Below, in pieces: positions 1 to 9,930 of a DNA stretch of 64,000 nucleotides. The notes under the pieces were generated by a model. It made no database searches and had not been told where the DNA came from. It saw nothing but the letters and a program-made list of their open reading frames with translations. Numbering within the stretch: the stretch's first letter is position 1; each line of letters begins with the position of its first letter. The position numbers were made by a program, and so were the translations under genes. Source of the stretch: Streptomyces sp. NBC_00358 (GTDB taxonomy: Bacteria > Actinomycetota > Actinomycetes > Streptomycetales > Streptomycetaceae); contig NZ_CP107976.1 in the NCBI RefSeq assembly GCF_036099295.1, positions 3,286,001-3,350,000 of the forward strand, given 5' to 3'.

Positions 1-339
1 AGGGGCGGTGGCGATGGTGGTCGTGGTGCCACCGATGATCTTCGGGTCCACGTGCGCCGGGGTGGTCGACGCGCTCAGGGACGCCTTCTTCGTCGTCCGG
101 CCCGCGGTGTCGTCACCGGCGAGAGCGCCCTCGACGCGCTTCTCCAGCACGGCCTGGGACGGCGAGGAGTCGGCGAGCCGCACGGCGGGTATGGACAGCG
201 CCGCCGGGCTGGGTGCGGCGTTCGCCGACGACACCAGCAACGCGCCTGCGACGGCGGCAGCGAGGCCGGCCGCGGCCACCGGAACGGCGATCCGTATGCG
301 GCGTCTGTGACGACCGCCTGCGGAAGTGGACGTATCCAC
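1..339 (-). CDS. Secreted trypsin-like serine protease, N-terminal part (runs off the left edge)
   Basis: This is the first 113 codons of a minus-strand gene. The GTG at 339 is chosen because a G-rich ribosome site (GAGGGGGGAC) lies just upstream. The product begins with an Arg-rich n-region, then a hydrophobic stretch ending SSANA, which reads as a classical Sec signal peptide with cleavage near residue 40. A pro-region follows, and near residue 102 comes IIGGTTT, the typical new N-terminus (IVGG-like) of activated S1 (trypsin/chymotrypsin) proteases. The catalytic His, Asp and Ser lie outside the window, so activity cannot be judged. The protein should be exported and activated by pro-peptide removal. 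It lies downstream of rho and is separated from it by a strong hairpin. Confidence 0.72.
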   Translation of the reverse strand, partial: MDTSTSAGGRHRRRIRIAVPVAAAGLAAAVAGALLVSSANAAPSPAALSIPAVRLADSSPSQAVLEKRVEGALAGDDTAGRTTKKASLSASTTPAHVDPKIIGGTTTTIATAP

Positions 340-424
340 TCAAGTCCCCCCTCAGAGTCAAGAGTTCAGGTCTGATTCAGCAGAAGTTCGAAGGCGCGAT
401 CGTACACGTGTGCCGGACAGCGCA

Positions 425-464
425 AAGGGCCGCCCCCGTCACTCTCGTGACGGGGGCGGCCCTT
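425..464. terminator. Strong hairpin terminator after rho
   Basis: An 18-bp perfect G+C-rich stem (425-442 with 447-464) closes on a TCTC loop. It lies 20 bp past the rho stop and has no clear T-tract, as is common in Streptomyces. It separates rho from the protease gene; both are read on the minus strand. Confidence 0.8.
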
Positions 465-484
465 GGTGGTTCTTGCCCTGGGAC

Positions 485-2593
485 CTAGTCGTTGCCGTTG
501 CCCGGCGACGGCGTGGTCTTCTGGATCTGGAGCAGGAACTCGGCGTTCGACTTCGTCTGCTTCATTTTGTCGAGCAGCAGCTCGATCGCCTGCTGCTGGT
601 CGAGCGCGTGGAGCACGCGACGCAGCTTCCAGGTGATGGCGAGCTCGTCGCTGCCGAGCAGGAGCTCTTCCTTACGGGTACCGGACGCGTCGACGTCCAC
701 CGCCGGGAAGACGCGCTTGTCGGCGAGCTTCCGGTCGAGCTTGAGCTCGGCGTTGCCGGTGCCCTTGAACTCCTCGAAGATGACCTCGTCCATGCGCGAG
801 CCGGTGTCGACGAGCGCGGTGGCCAGGATGGTCAGCGAGCCGCCGTCCTCGATGTTGCGCGCGGCACCGAAGAAGCGCTTCGGCGGGTACAGCGCGGTCG
901 AGTCGACACCACCGGACAGGATGCGGCCGGAGGCCGGGGCGGCGAGGTTGTACGCACGGCCCAGACGCGTGATCGAGTCGAGCAGCACGACGACGTCGTG
1001 GCCCAGCTCCACCAGACGCTTGGCGCGCTCGATGGCGAGCTCGGCGACCGTGGTGTGGTCCTCGGCCGGACGGTCGAAGGTCGAGGAGATGACCTCGCCC
1101 TTGACCGACCGCTGCATGTCGGTGACCTCTTCCGGACGCTCGTCGACCAGGACGACCATCAGGTGGCACTCGGGGTTGTTGTGCGTGATCGCGTTGGCGA
1201 TCGCCTGCATGATCATGGTCTTGCCGGTCTTCGGCGGGGCCACGATCAGACCGCGCTGGCCCTTGCCGATCGGCGCGACGAGGTCGATGATCCGGGTCGT
1301 CAGCACACCCGGGTCGGTCTCCAGGCGGAGCCGGTCCTGCGGGTAGAGCGGCGTCAGCTTGTTGAACTCCGGCCGTCCGCGACCGGAGTCGGGGGCCATG
1401 CCGTTGGTCGAGTCCAGGCGCACGAGCGCGTTGAACTTCTCGCGGCGCTCGCCGTCCTTGGGCTGGCGGACCGCGCCGGTGACGTGGTCACCCTTGCGCA
1501 GACCGTTCTTGCGGACCTGGGCGAGGGAGACGTACACGTCGTTGGGACCCGGCAGGTAGCCCGACGTACGGATGAACGCGTAGTTGTCGAGGATGTCGAG
1601 GATGCCCGCGACGGGGATCAGCACGTCGTCGTCGGCGACCTGCGGCTCGGCGATCTCGTCGCGTCCACGACGCCCGCGGCGGTCGCGGTAGCGTCCGCGC
1701 CGGCCGCGGCGTCCGCCCTCGAAGTCGTCGTCGTCCTGCGGGCCGTTGTCGCGCGGGCCGTTGTCACGCGGGCCGCTGTCGCGCTGCTGCTGGCGGTCCT
1801 GACGGCCGCCGCCCTGCTGCTGACGGTCCGGGCGGTCCTGACGGTCCTGACGGTCCGGGCGCTCCTGACGGTCCGGGCGCTGCTGTCCGGCACCCTGGCC
1901 GCCCTGCTGCTCGTCGCCCTTGACCGGGCGGCGGTCGCGGTCACGGCCGCCCCGGTCGCGGTCACGGCGCTCACGGCGCTCACGGCGGCCGTCGGCGCCC
2001 TCGGCGTCGCCCTGCGTGTCGTTCTTCGGCTCGTTCTTCGCCTCGGCGGTGACCGTCTCGGGGCTGCCCGCGTCGGCGGTGGCACGGCGACGGCGGCGCT
2101 CGGCGGGGGCGTCGTCGCTGAGCGCCGCGTCGGCGGTGGCACGGCGACGGCGGCGCTCGGCGGGGGCGTCGTCGCTGAGCGGCTGGCCGGGGATCTCGAT
2201 CTGCTGCTGGGCCACGGCCTTCTCGGCGGCGACCTTCTCGGCCTTCTGCTCGGCCGGCGCGGCGGCCTCGTCACCCGTACGGGCCTTCGAGGTGGTCCGG
2301 CGCTTCGGCTTGGTCTCGGCGGCGGCGTCGTCGGACGCCGTCTTGGCCGGAGCACCTCCCCCGGCCTGCGCCTCCTTGATGACCTCGATCAGCTGGCTCT
2401 TGCGCATACGCGCGGTGCCCCTGATCCCGAGGCCGGATGCGACCTGCTGAAGCTCGGCCAGCACCATGCCTTCGAGGCCGGTACCGCGGCGTCGCCTGGA
2501 GCCGGCACCGGTGGCAGGCGCGGAGGCGTCCGTGGCGGGCGCGGCAGCGGTCTCCTCGACACGTGCGCCCATCAGATCGGTGGTGTCGCTCAC
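485..2593 (-). CDS. rho: Transcription termination factor Rho
   Basis: Hexameric RNA-dependent ATPase that releases untranslated transcripts. The GTG at 2593 gives 702 aa and has AGGGAAGGA seven bases upstream; an in-frame upstream extension to 2749 has no support. The N-terminal Rho domain is followed by an Arg/Asp/Gly/Gln-rich low-complexity insert of roughly 200 residues, usual for high-GC Gram-positives. The RNA-binding (cold-shock-like) and ATPase domains come next. The P-loop [21 protein letters not shown] and the R-loop region [29 protein letters not shown]'s constituent motifs are all present, so the enzyme looks complete. The insert contains an exact 19-residue tandem duplication (see the repeat at 2071). 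Confidence 0.97.
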   Translation of the reverse strand: MSDTTDLMGARVEETAAAPATDASAPATGAGSRRRRGTGLEGMVLAELQQVASGLGIRGTARMRKSQLIEVIKEAQAGGGAPAKTASDDAAAETKPKRRTTSKARTGDEAAAPAEQKAEKVAAEKAVAQQQIEIPGQPLSDDAPAERRRRRATADAALSDDAPAERRRRRATADAGSPETVTAEAKNEPKNDTQGDAEGADGRRERRERRDRDRGGRDRDRRPVKGDEQQGGQGAGQQRPDRQERPDRQDRQDRPDRQQQGGGRQDRQQQRDSGPRDNGPRDNGPQDDDDFEGGRRGRRGRYRDRRGRRGRDEIAEPQVADDDVLIPVAGILDILDNYAFIRTSGYLPGPNDVYVSLAQVRKNGLRKGDHVTGAVRQPKDGERREKFNALVRLDSTNGMAPDSGRGRPEFNKLTPLYPQDRLRLETDPGVLTTRIIDLVAPIGKGQRGLIVAPPKTGKTMIMQAIANAITHNNPECHLMVVLVDERPEEVTDMQRSVKGEVISSTFDRPAEDHTTVAELAIERAKRLVELGHDVVVLLDSITRLGRAYNLAAPASGRILSGGVDSTALYPPKRFFGAARNIEDGGSLTILATALVDTGSRMDEVIFEEFKGTGNAELKLDRKLADKRVFPAVDVDASGTRKEELLLGSDELAITWKLRRVLHALDQQQAIELLLDKMKQTKSNAEFLLQIQKTTPSPGNGND
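2071..2180. repeat. 57-bp in-frame tandem duplication inside rho
   Basis: Two copies, 2071-2127 and 2128 to about 2180, encode the same Ala/Arg-rich 19-residue segment containing [12 protein letters not shown]. The period is a multiple of three, so the duplication keeps the Rho frame and only lengthens the disordered insert. Confidence 0.85.
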
Positions 2594-2981
2594 GAAGGGT
2601 CCTTCCCTGGAGCGGACGTCGGCCTGTCTGGCTCGGCGACCGGTTGTGCTGTCCGGCATTGGTCCTTGCTGTGTGGACCGTGCCGGGGCGGTGGTCCGCC
2701 AAAGCGGCGGAAGACATATCTGGTGATGACGATTCCGGAGCCGTGGCACTGAGGTTCGGTGTCATCGGCTCGGTCACGCCGGTTCCGGAGCGTGCTCAGC
2801 ACTGCTCAGCGCATAGCACCCAATGCAAGGCACGAAGCAGTTTGGGAGGCTCCCGGAAGAATGGGTGTCCCGGACGGGGACGCGAAGCACCTCGCCATGG
2901 TGAGGTCGGGTGCAGACTTGAGGTTAACACTACCGGATCCAACAAACATTCCCCCTCTCCAAATCCGGCAACCGTGCGTCG
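2594..2981. other. rho leader and promoter region (388 bp, no gene)
   Basis: No open frame with plausible codon use was found. The thrB-proximal half (about 2920-2990) is noticeably A+T-rich for this chromosome. On the minus strand it offers a TAGTGT -10-like hexamer (plus 2928-2933), but no convincing -35 at standard spacing. A long 5' leader for rho is likely; nothing more specific can be supported. Confidence 0.4.
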
Positions 2982-3911
2982 TCAATTGACCCCGACAGGT
3001 GCGAGCGGCAACACGCACGCCCCCTGGGCGTCGAGGTCCAGACGGTTGGCGGCCCAGCCCTGACCTGCGAGATCGGCCACCTTGTCGGCCGACGCGCGGT
3101 CGGCGAGCGCGAGGACCGTGGGTCCCGCTCCGGAGATCACCGCGGGGATGCCGTCGGCGCGCAGGCGCTCCACGAGCGCGGCGCTCTCGGGCATCGCCGG
3201 GGCGCGGTAGTCCTGGTGCAGCCGGTCCTCGGTCGCGGGCAGCAGCAGCTCGGGCCGCCGGGTCAGCGCCTCGACGAGCAGTGCCGCGCGACCGGCGTTG
3301 GCGGCGGCGTCGACATGCGGAACGGTGCGCGGCAGCAGGCCGCGCGCGGTCTCGGTGAGTACGGGCTTCCCGGGTACGAAGACCACCGGAACGACGGAAT
3401 CGGCGGGCTCCATCCTGATCGCCCGCGCGGCGCCGGACTCCATCCAGGAGAGCGTGAACCCGCCGAGCAGACAGGCCGCGACGTTGTCGGGGTGTCCCTC
3501 GATCTCGGTCGCGAGCTCCAGGAGCGCGGTGTCGTCGAGTCTGCTGTCCCCGCCTATGGTCACCGCGCGGGCGGCGACGATGCCGGCGCAGATGGCGGCC
3601 GAGGAGGAGCCGAGACCCCGGCCGTGCGGGATGCGGTTGGCGCAGACGATCTCAAGACCGCGCGGCTGTCCGCCGAGCAGGTCGAAGGCGGTGCGCAGGG
3701 AACGTACGAGGAGATGACTCTCGTCGCGCGGCAGCGTCTCGCTGCCCTCACCCGCGATGTCGATGTGCAGTCCGGAGTCGGCCACCCGGACGACCACGTC
3801 GTCGTACAGCCCCAATGACAGGCCGAAGGCGTCGAACCCCGGGCCGAGGTTGGCGCTGGTGGCGGGGACGCGCACCCGGACGGCGGCGGCGCGGAACGCT
3901 GGACCGGCCAT
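2982..3911 (-). CDS. thrB: Homoserine kinase
   Basis: ATP-dependent phosphorylation of L-homoserine to O-phosphohomoserine, the step before threonine synthase. The ATG at 3911 (309 aa) is chosen because MAGPAFRAAAVRVRVPATSANLGPG matches the family N-terminus and AAGGAGAG lies about ten bases upstream; a longer open frame to 4022 is unlikely to be used. The GHMP-kinase ATP-binding motif PHGRGLGSSSAA sits near residue 90. The C-terminal substrate loop GAGPTVLALAD is present. The gene lies downstream of hom and thrC on the same strand but 490 bp from thrC, so it may have its own promoter. Confidence 0.95.
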   Translation of the reverse strand: MAGPAFRAAAVRVRVPATSANLGPGFDAFGLSLGLYDDVVVRVADSGLHIDIAGEGSETLPRDESHLLVRSLRTAFDLLGGQPRGLEIVCANRIPHGRGLGSSSAAICAGIVAARAVTIGGDSRLDDTALLELATEIEGHPDNVAACLLGGFTLSWMESGAARAIRMEPADSVVPVVFVPGKPVLTETARGLLPRTVPHVDAAANAGRAALLVEALTRRPELLLPATEDRLHQDYRAPAMPESAALVERLRADGIPAVISGAGPTVLALADRASADKVADLAGQGWAANRLDLDAQGACVLPLAPVGVN

Positions 3912-4401
3912 CGCTCGATGACTCTCCTTGAGCTGCGTGATGTACGAGATTTTCGAAGAACTGCGGGATGAACCGCGACAGACGGGCACAGGACCCGGAA
4001 TCCGCAAAGACGGGCGCGGCACCGCGGCATATGCGGCGGGCGGGTTCGGTACAGCCTATCGAAGGAAGGTTCTGTGGCGACATAGGGCGCACAGGAGGCG
4101 CACGATGCGTGTCGTAAGCCCCTCGTGCACCCCCCGTCGGGTCGCCGTCGGGATACCCCTCGGAGCGGGCGGTTTCCGTCGGCTTTCTGACGGTTTTCCG
4201 CCTGTCCGCGGCGTGTTGCGCCCCGTCCGGCGCGTTCCGCCGCGTACGCGCGGGGCCTGTCGACCCCGCCTGGCGGGTTCACGCCAGGCGGGTTCACGCC
4301 AGGCCCGGCCGGGACGCGCACCAGACGTGGCGTGCGTCCGGGCCGGATCCGGCCCGGATTCAGGCCGGATCAGGACCGGTTCAGGCCGGATCAGGACCGG
4401 T
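3912..4401. other. 490-bp thrC-thrB spacer with small direct repeats
   Basis: No gene recognised. On the thrC side it carries two tandem 21-bp copies starting CAGGCCGGATCAGG (4361-4402) and, further on, two copies of GCGGGTTCACGCCAG around 4272-4302. The first array runs right up to the thrC stop codon and may form transcript-end structure. The thrB side has the thrB ribosome site. Confidence 0.55.
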
Positions 4402-4402
4402 T
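4361..4402. repeat. Two tandem 21-bp repeats abutting the thrC stop
   Basis: Copies 4361-4381 and 4382-4402 are identical. A third, truncated copy (CAGGCC) continues into the 3' end of thrC. Confidence 0.8.
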
Positions 4403-5460
4403 CAGGCCAGCCCGAGCCGCTCGGCCGCCGTCGCCGCGTCCACCGGGACCGTGACGGGCTGCGGAGCGCCCGCGACGGCCCAGTCGGGGTCCTTGAGACC
4501 GTTTCCGGTGACCGTGCAGACGATGCGCTGACCCGGGTCGACCTTGCCCTGCTCGGCGGCCTTCAGCAGACCGGCGACGGACGCGGCGGACGCGGGCTCG
4601 ACGAAGACACCCTCCTGAGCGGCCAACAGCCGGTAGGCGCGCAGGATCTCACGGTCCGTCACCTCGTCGATGAAGCCGCCCGACTCGTCCCGCGCGGCCA
4701 GCGCGAAGTTCCACGAGGCCGGGTTGCCGATCCGGATCGCGGTGGCGATGGTCGACGGGTCCTTGACGACCTCACCGCGCACGATCGGCGCGGAACCGGA
4801 CGCCTGGAACCCCCACATGCGCGGGGTGCGCCGGGCGATGCCGTCGGCGGCGTACTCGGTGTACCCCTTCCAGTACGCGGTGATGTTGCCCGCGTTGCCC
4901 ACCGGAAGGACATGGATGTCGGGCGCGTCGCCGAGCATGTCCACGATCTCGAACGCGGCGGTCTTCTGGCCCTCGATACGCACCGGGTTCACCGAATTGA
5001 CCAGCGCCACCGGGTAGTTGTCGGACAGCGAGCGCGCCAGCGTCAGACAGTCGTCGAAGTTGCCGTCGACCTGGAGGATCTTGGCGCCGTGGATGAGGGC
5101 CTGGCCCATCTTGCCGAGCGCGATCTTGCCCTGCGGCACGAGGACGGCGCAGACCATCCCGGCGCGCACGGCGTAGGCCGCGGCGCTCGCCGAGGTGTTG
5201 CCGGTGGAGGCGCAGATGACGGCCTTCGCGCCCTCCTCCTTCGCCCGCGTGATGGCCATGGTCATTCCGCGGTCCTTGAAGGAACCGGTCGGGTTGGCGC
5301 CCTCCACCTTGAGGTGGACCTCGCAGCCCGTGCGCTCGGAGAGCACCTGCGCGGGTACGAGCGGCGTGCCGCCCTCGCGGAGCGAGACGACCGGCGTGCT
5401 GTCGGACACCGGAAGCCGGTCCCGGTACTCCTCGATGATTCCGCGCCACTGGTGGGTCAT
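4402..5460 (-). CDS. thrC: Threonine synthase
   Basis: PLP enzyme converting O-phosphohomoserine to threonine, 352 aa, the normal length of the bacterial short form. Start [18 protein letters not shown]. The PLP lysine is in GSFKDRGM near residue 61; the phosphate-cradle segment GNAGN and the substrate loop ASTGNTSAS are present. The start lies six bases from the hom stop, so hom and thrC are almost certainly co-transcribed and translationally coupled. Confidence 0.96.
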   Translation of the reverse strand: MTHQWRGIIEEYRDRLPVSDSTPVVSLREGGTPLVPAQVLSERTGCEVHLKVEGANPTGSFKDRGMTMAITRAKEEGAKAVICASTGNTSASAAAYAVRAGMVCAVLVPQGKIALGKMGQALIHGAKILQVDGNFDDCLTLARSLSDNYPVALVNSVNPVRIEGQKTAAFEIVDMLGDAPDIHVLPVGNAGNITAYWKGYTEYAADGIARRTPRMWGFQASGSAPIVRGEVVKDPSTIATAIRIGNPASWNFALAARDESGGFIDEVTDREILRAYRLLAAQEGVFVEPASAASVAGLLKAAEQGKVDPGQRIVCTVTGNGLKDPDWAVAGAPQPVTVPVDAATAAERLGLA

Positions 5461-5466
5461 TGCTGG

Positions 5467-6759
5467 TTACTCTCCTTCAACCCGCATGATGCTGGCGACA
5501 CCCCGCACGGTGTCGAGGCTGCGCAACGCCTCGACGGTCCCGGCGAGGGACGCGTCGGACGCACGATGGGTGACGACGACGAGGGAGGCCTCGCCGTCCT
5601 TGCCCGACTGACGCACGGTGTCGATGGACACGCCGTGCTCGGCGAAGACGGTGGCGACCTGGGCGAGGACACCAGGTTTGTCGGCCACGTCGAGGCTGAT
5701 GTGGTAGCGCGTGACGACCTCGCCCATGGGCGAGACGGGCAGCTGGGTGTACGCGGAGTCGCCGGGCCCGGTGGCCCCGCCGAGCCTGTTGCGGCACACG
5801 GCCACCAGGTCGCCGAGCACGGCGGAGGCGGTCGGGGCGCCACCGGCTCCCGGCCCGTAGAACATGAGCTGCCCGGCGGCGTCCGACTCGACGAACACGG
5901 CGTTGTACGCGCCGCGCACGGAGGCGAGCGGGTGGGTCAGCGGAATCATCGCGGGATGCACCCGCGCCGTCACCGATCCCCCGTCGGCGGCCCGCTCGCA
6001 CAGGGCGAGCAGCTTGATGGTGCAGCCCATCTCCTTCGCCGAGGCGAAGTCGGCGGCGGTGACCTCGGACATGCCCTCGCGGTAGACGTCGTCGAGGCGC
6101 ACACGGGTGTGGAAGGCGATCCCGGCGAGGATGGCGGCCTTGGCCGCGGCGTCGAACGCCTCGACGTCGGCGGTGGGGTCGGCCTCGGCGTACCCGAGCG
6201 CGGTGGCCTCGTCGAGGGCCTCCTGGTAGCCCGCGCCCGTGGAGTCCATCTTGTCGAGGATGAAGTTGGTGGTTCCGTTGACGATGCCCATCACCCGGTT
6301 GATCTTGTCGCCGGCGAGGGACTCGCGCAGCGGCCGGATCAGCGGGATGGCGCCGGCGACGGCGGCCTCGTAGTAGAGGTCCCTGCCGTGCTCCTGGGCC
6401 GCCGCGTGCAGGGCCGCACCGTCCTGGGCGAGCAGCGCCTTGTTCGCGGAGACGACGGAGGCGCCGTGCTCGAACGCGGTGGTGATCAGCGTACGGGCGG
6501 GCTCGATGCCCCCGATGACCTCGACGACGACGTCGATGTCCCCGCGTTTGACGAGGGCGGTGGCGTCGGTGGTGACCAGAGCGGGGTCGATGCCCTCGCG
6601 CACCCGGGAGGGCCGGCGGACGGCCACGCCCGCGAGCTCGACCGGGGCGCCGATCCTGGCCGCGAGGTCGTCGGCGTGCGTCGTCATGATGCGCGCCACC
6701 TCTGAGCCGACAACCCCGCAGCCCAGCAGCGCCACCTTCAGCGGACGCGTACGCATCAT
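5467..6759 (-). CDS. hom: Homoserine dehydrogenase
   Basis: NAD(P)H-dependent reduction of aspartate semialdehyde to homoserine, the branch point between lysine and threonine/methionine synthesis. The start taken is the ATG at 6759 (430 aa, MMRTRPLKVALLGCGVVG); the second ATG, three bases on, is better spaced from GAGG, and an in-frame start to 6807 is less likely. The N-terminal Rossmann GCGVVGSEV, the catalytic SANKALLA and the substrate segment YYEAAVAGAIPLI are seen. A C-terminal ACT domain (about residue 350 onward: DVADKPGVLAQVATVFAEHG) implies feedback inhibition by threonine. It starts the hom-thrC unit. Confidence 0.95.
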   Translation of the reverse strand: MMRTRPLKVALLGCGVVGSEVARIMTTHADDLAARIGAPVELAGVAVRRPSRVREGIDPALVTTDATALVKRGDIDVVVEVIGGIEPARTLITTAFEHGASVVSANKALLAQDGAALHAAAQEHGRDLYYEAAVAGAIPLIRPLRESLAGDKINRVMGIVNGTTNFILDKMDSTGAGYQEALDEATALGYAEADPTADVEAFDAAAKAAILAGIAFHTRVRLDDVYREGMSEVTAADFASAKEMGCTIKLLALCERAADGGSVTARVHPAMIPLTHPLASVRGAYNAVFVESDAAGQLMFYGPGAGGAPTASAVLGDLVAVCRNRLGGATGPGDSAYTQLPVSPMGEVVTRYHISLDVADKPGVLAQVATVFAEHGVSIDTVRQSGKDGEASLVVVTHRASDASLAGTVEALRSLDTVRGVASIMRVEGE

Positions 6760-6998
6760 CCGACCTCGTTTCCTCATACCGTCTTCGGTTGGACCAGTCT
6801 CACTCACCGGACGGGAGTTTCTACCCTTCGTCCGGATCGTGAGACGTCCATTTCATTTTTCTGCTGGGTGACGACAGGAGATCTTCCACCCGGCGCGCAC
6901 CCGGCACGTCCGGTACATCCGACCACCTGAAGTCACCCCCTGTCACCTGACGTTCACACCCGGGCGCCCGACGCCGTGTCGAGTGCGAGTCCCTCCGG

Positions 6999-8390
6999 TC
7001 ACCCGACATCGAGACGCAGCAGGTCCTCCTCCGTCTCGCGGCGGACGATCACCCGCGCCGCGCCGTCCTTCACGGCGACGACCGGCGGGCGCAGCGCGTG
7101 GTTGTAGTTGCTGGCCATCGACCGGCAGTACGCGCCGGTGGCCGGGACCGCGATCAGGTCTCCCGGCGCCAGATCGGCCGGCAGGAAGGCGTCCTTGACC
7201 ACGATGTCCCCGCTCTCGCAGTGCTTGCCCACGACGCGCACGAGCATCGGCTCGGCCTCGGAGACACGCGAGACGAGGGCGACGCTGTACTCGGCGTCGT
7301 ACAGCGCGGTCCGGATGTTGTCGGACATGCCGCCGTCCACCGAGACGTAGGTGCGCAGCCCGTCGAGCGGCTTGATGGTGCCGACCTCGTACAGCGTGAA
7401 CGCTGTGGGACCGACGATGGCGCGTCCCGGTTCCACGGAGATCCGCGGCGTGCGCAGCTTCGCGGCCTCGCACTCGCGCGTCACGATCTCGCTCAGCGCC
7501 TTGGCGATCTCGTGCGGCTCGCGGGGGTCGTCGTCGCTGGTGTACGCGATACCGAGGCCACCGCCGAGGTCGATCTCGGGCAGCTCGACCCCGTGCTCGT
7601 CCCGCACGGCGGCCAGCAGCGCGACCACACGCCTGGCGGCGACCTCGAACCCGGCCATGTCGAAGATCTGCGACCCGATGTGCGAGTGGATCCCGACGAG
7701 TTCGAGCGAGTCCAGCCCGAGCACCCGCCGTACGGCCTCGGCCGCCTGCCCGTCGGCGAGCGCGATCCCGAACTTCTGGTCCTCGTGCGCCGTGGCGATG
7801 AACTCGTGCGTGTGCGCCTCCACGCCCACCGTCACCCGGATCTGCACCCGCTGCCGCTTGCCGAGGGACCGCGCGACGTGGGCCACCCGCACGATCTCCT
7901 GGAAGGAGTCGAGCACGATCCGCCCGACCCCCTTCTCGACGGCCGTACGGATCTCGTACTCGGACTTGTTGTTGCCGTGGAAGGCGATGCGGTCGGCGGG
8001 CATCCCCGCGGACAGGGCGGTCGCCAGCTCGCCCCCGGAACACACGTCCAGGTTGAGCCCCTCCTCGTACAGCCAGCGCACGACCGCGCGCGAGAGGAAG
8101 GCCTTGCCCGCGTAGAAGACATCGGCGTCGTGCCCGAACGCGGTGCGCCAGGCACGCGCCCGCTCCCGGAAGTCGGTCTCGTCCAGGAAGTACGCCGGCG
8201 TGCCGAACTCCTCGGCGAGCGCGGTGACTTCGAGCCCTCCGACGGTCACGACACCCTCGTCCGTACGACTGACGGTGTGCGCCCACACCTTCGGGTCGAG
8301 GGCGTTGAGGTCGGCGGGCGGGGCGCTGTAGTGGCCCTCGGTGAAGACGTCGGCGTGGCGGGGCCCGGCGGGGTGTGCGGAACGACTCAT
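6999..8390 (-). CDS. lysA: Diaminopimelate decarboxylase
   Basis: PLP enzyme of fold type III that decarboxylates meso-diaminopimelate to L-lysine, the last step of lysine synthesis; 463 aa. The PLP lysine is in [11 protein letters not shown] near residue 94. The glycine-rich phosphate site (DLGGGLGI), the EPGRAIVG segment and the cysteine loop GKHCESGD from the partner subunit are intact. ATG start at 8390. It lies 45 bp downstream of nrtL and upstream of hom, giving the conserved Streptomyces block nrtL-lysA-hom-thrC-thrB-rho. Confidence 0.95.
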   Translation of the reverse strand: MSRSAHPAGPRHADVFTEGHYSAPPADLNALDPKVWAHTVSRTDEGVVTVGGLEVTALAEEFGTPAYFLDETDFRERARAWRTAFGHDADVFYAGKAFLSRAVVRWLYEEGLNLDVCSGGELATALSAGMPADRIAFHGNNKSEYEIRTAVEKGVGRIVLDSFQEIVRVAHVARSLGKRQRVQIRVTVGVEAHTHEFIATAHEDQKFGIALADGQAAEAVRRVLGLDSLELVGIHSHIGSQIFDMAGFEVAARRVVALLAAVRDEHGVELPEIDLGGGLGIAYTSDDDPREPHEIAKALSEIVTRECEAAKLRTPRISVEPGRAIVGPTAFTLYEVGTIKPLDGLRTYVSVDGGMSDNIRTALYDAEYSVALVSRVSEAEPMLVRVVGKHCESGDIVVKDAFLPADLAPGDLIAVPATGAYCRSMASNYNHALRPPVVAVKDGAARVIVRRETEEDLLRLDVG

Positions 8391-8435
8391 GTCTGTAGAG
8401 CTTTCTGCTGTGTCTTCTACTGGGTCATCTGCTGG

Positions 8436-9506
8436 TCAGAGGTATTCGGGTGCGCTGATGCCGAGCAGGGACAGGCCGCCGGCGAGCACCGTCCCGGCGG
8501 CTTCGGCGAGCGCGAGCCGGGCGCGGTGGGCGGCCGAGGGTTTCTCGTCGCCGAGCGGCAGCACGACGTGCTGGAAGCCGAGAAGGGCGTCGGCCGTCAC
8601 GACGAGATGCCGCGCCAGCCGATCGGGCGCGCGGTGCAGCGCGGCGACGGACAGGGCGTGCGGATATTCGGCCAGGGCGGCGAGCAGATCGGCTTCGCCC
8701 TGGCGGGAAAGCACGGAGATGCCGGAGGCATCGGCGATATCGAGGCCTCCCCGTCGACCCGGGAGGACACCTTCCCTCGTACGGAGGATGTCGGCGAGCC
8801 CGGAACCGGGAGACCGGAGGTCGTCACCGAGGAGACCCTCCGCATTGCGGCGCAGGGCCCGGGTGCGGGCGTGGGCGTAACGAACGCGGAAGAGAGGGTT
8901 GCTCTCACGCTGGACGAGGTGGTCGGCGCCGATCCGGGGCCGGTCGTGGGGCGCGGGATGGAGCAGTGCCCAGCGGGCCGCGTCGGGGCCGAGGACGGCA
9001 GGGTCCTCGGGCGCGGGCACGGGCCGCAGGTTCACGGGCTCGGCGTGACGGACCTCGGCACGTCCGCCCTGGGCCGCGACGATGCGTACGAGGGTGTCGG
9101 CGACGACTTCGGCCCGGGTGTCGTACGGCACCCGCAACTCGACGACCTGCCCGGCGAGGGTGTCGCCGTACCCGTACCGCGTCCCCTGCTCCAGAACCTC
9201 TTCCACCAGACCGGCGAAGGCTCCGTCCCCGAGGGTGATGTTGAGGAACCCCGGTCCGGTGACGGTCACGTCGGTGACACCGGGGGCACCCGCGAGGTGC
9301 GGCCGCAGGACCTCGGCGACCTCCAGAGCCGGCCGCCCGGCCGCCCCGGCCAGCCGCAACGCGATGTTCGTCGCGAAGTCCCCGCACCCACCCGCCCCCG
9401 GCGGGGTGACCACCGCGCTCGCGGGCACGGAAACGCTCAGCTCCCCCCCGTCGACAGCACGACGCACCGCGCACAGCACGGTACGAGAGAGCTCAACGGG
9501 AGTCAC
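8436..9506 (-). CDS. nrtL: ArgS-related anticodon-binding protein NrtL
   Basis: A 356-aa protein with the two end domains of arginyl-tRNA synthetase but without the catalytic core. The N-terminal 100 residues match the ArgS additional domain (DFATNIALRLAGAAG and PGFLNITL). The C-terminal 150 residues match the all-helical DALR anticodon-binding domain (VRYAHARTRALRRNA; LGFQHVVLPLGDEKP). No HIGH or KMSKS motif is visible, so it should not charge tRNA; its actual role is unknown. GTG start at 9506. It is conserved directly upstream of lysA in Streptomyces, which supports the name. Confidence 0.8.
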   Translation of the reverse strand: MTPVELSRTVLCAVRRAVDGGELSVSVPASAVVTPPGAGGCGDFATNIALRLAGAAGRPALEVAEVLRPHLAGAPGVTDVTVTGPGFLNITLGDGAFAGLVEEVLEQGTRYGYGDTLAGQVVELRVPYDTRAEVVADTLVRIVAAQGGRAEVRHAEPVNLRPVPAPEDPAVLGPDAARWALLHPAPHDRPRIGADHLVQRESNPLFRVRYAHARTRALRRNAEGLLGDDLRSPGSGLADILRTREGVLPGRRGGLDIADASGISVLSRQGEADLLAALAEYPHALSVAALHRAPDRLARHLVVTADALLGFQHVVLPLGDEKPSAAHRARLALAEAAGTVLAGGLSLLGISAPEYL

Positions 9507-9574
9507 GGGACAAGCCTAGGGGAGGAGGGGGGTGGGTACGCGAGTCCGTTTAGCGGATGGTCCGGGATGTGGAC

Positions 9575-9615
9575 GGGGGGCGGGGCTGGGGGCGGGGCTG
9601 GGGGGCTGGGGGGGC
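9575..9615. repeat. G-rich tract with quadruplex potential
   Basis: The plus strand carries at least six runs of three to seven G separated by C or CT within about 40 bases, upstream of nrtL. This meets the usual G-quadruplex pattern; on the transcribed (minus) strand it is C-rich. Confidence 0.55.
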
Positions 9616-9761
9616 GGCGCGGATCCGGGGACGGGGAAACGCCGATGGCCGTGCGCCGGCCGGCACGCCGTACGTCGACCTTGCCCCCAGACGCCCAGAC
9701 GAACAGACCACGGCGGACACGGCTGCCACGGCTGGCCCGGCGGACACGGCTGAGGATGAGG

Positions 9762-9824
9762 CTGCTGCCACTGCTGCCACTGCTGCCACTGCTGCCACTG
9801 CTGCCACTGCTGCCACTGCTGCCA
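9762..9824. repeat. Seven tandem copies of a 9-bp unit (CTGCTGCCA)
   Basis: Seven perfect consecutive copies fill 9762-9824 between nrtL and the response regulator. Such a simple-sequence array is a likely slippage hot spot. It lies outside any gene I can support. Confidence 0.92.
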
Positions 9825-9830
9825 CACAAC

Positions 9831-9930
9831 GGCTGGCACGTCGGAACGGTTCAGTGGCCGGTGGGCCGGGACGGTTCAGTGGCTGGCGTGTCGGAACCGC
9901 TCAGTGGCTGGCGTGTCGGAACCGCTCAGT
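9831..9930. repeat. Four tandem 25-bp repeats overlapping the response-regulator stop
   Basis: Units start at 9831, 9856, 9881 and 9906. The last two are identical (starting GGCTGGCGTGTCGG); the first two differ at a few positions. The fourth unit contains the stop codon of the response regulator at 9926-9928, so the gene end has been built into the array. Confidence 0.88.

Noticed and set aside
326..2752. 808-residue plus-strand open frame opposite rho
   Set aside because: It is antisense to an unmistakable rho gene; the long frame arises from biased codon use and has no ribosome site.
9762..9930. CRISPR array
   Set aside because: The units are 9 and 25 bp with no spacers between them, and no cas genes are present.
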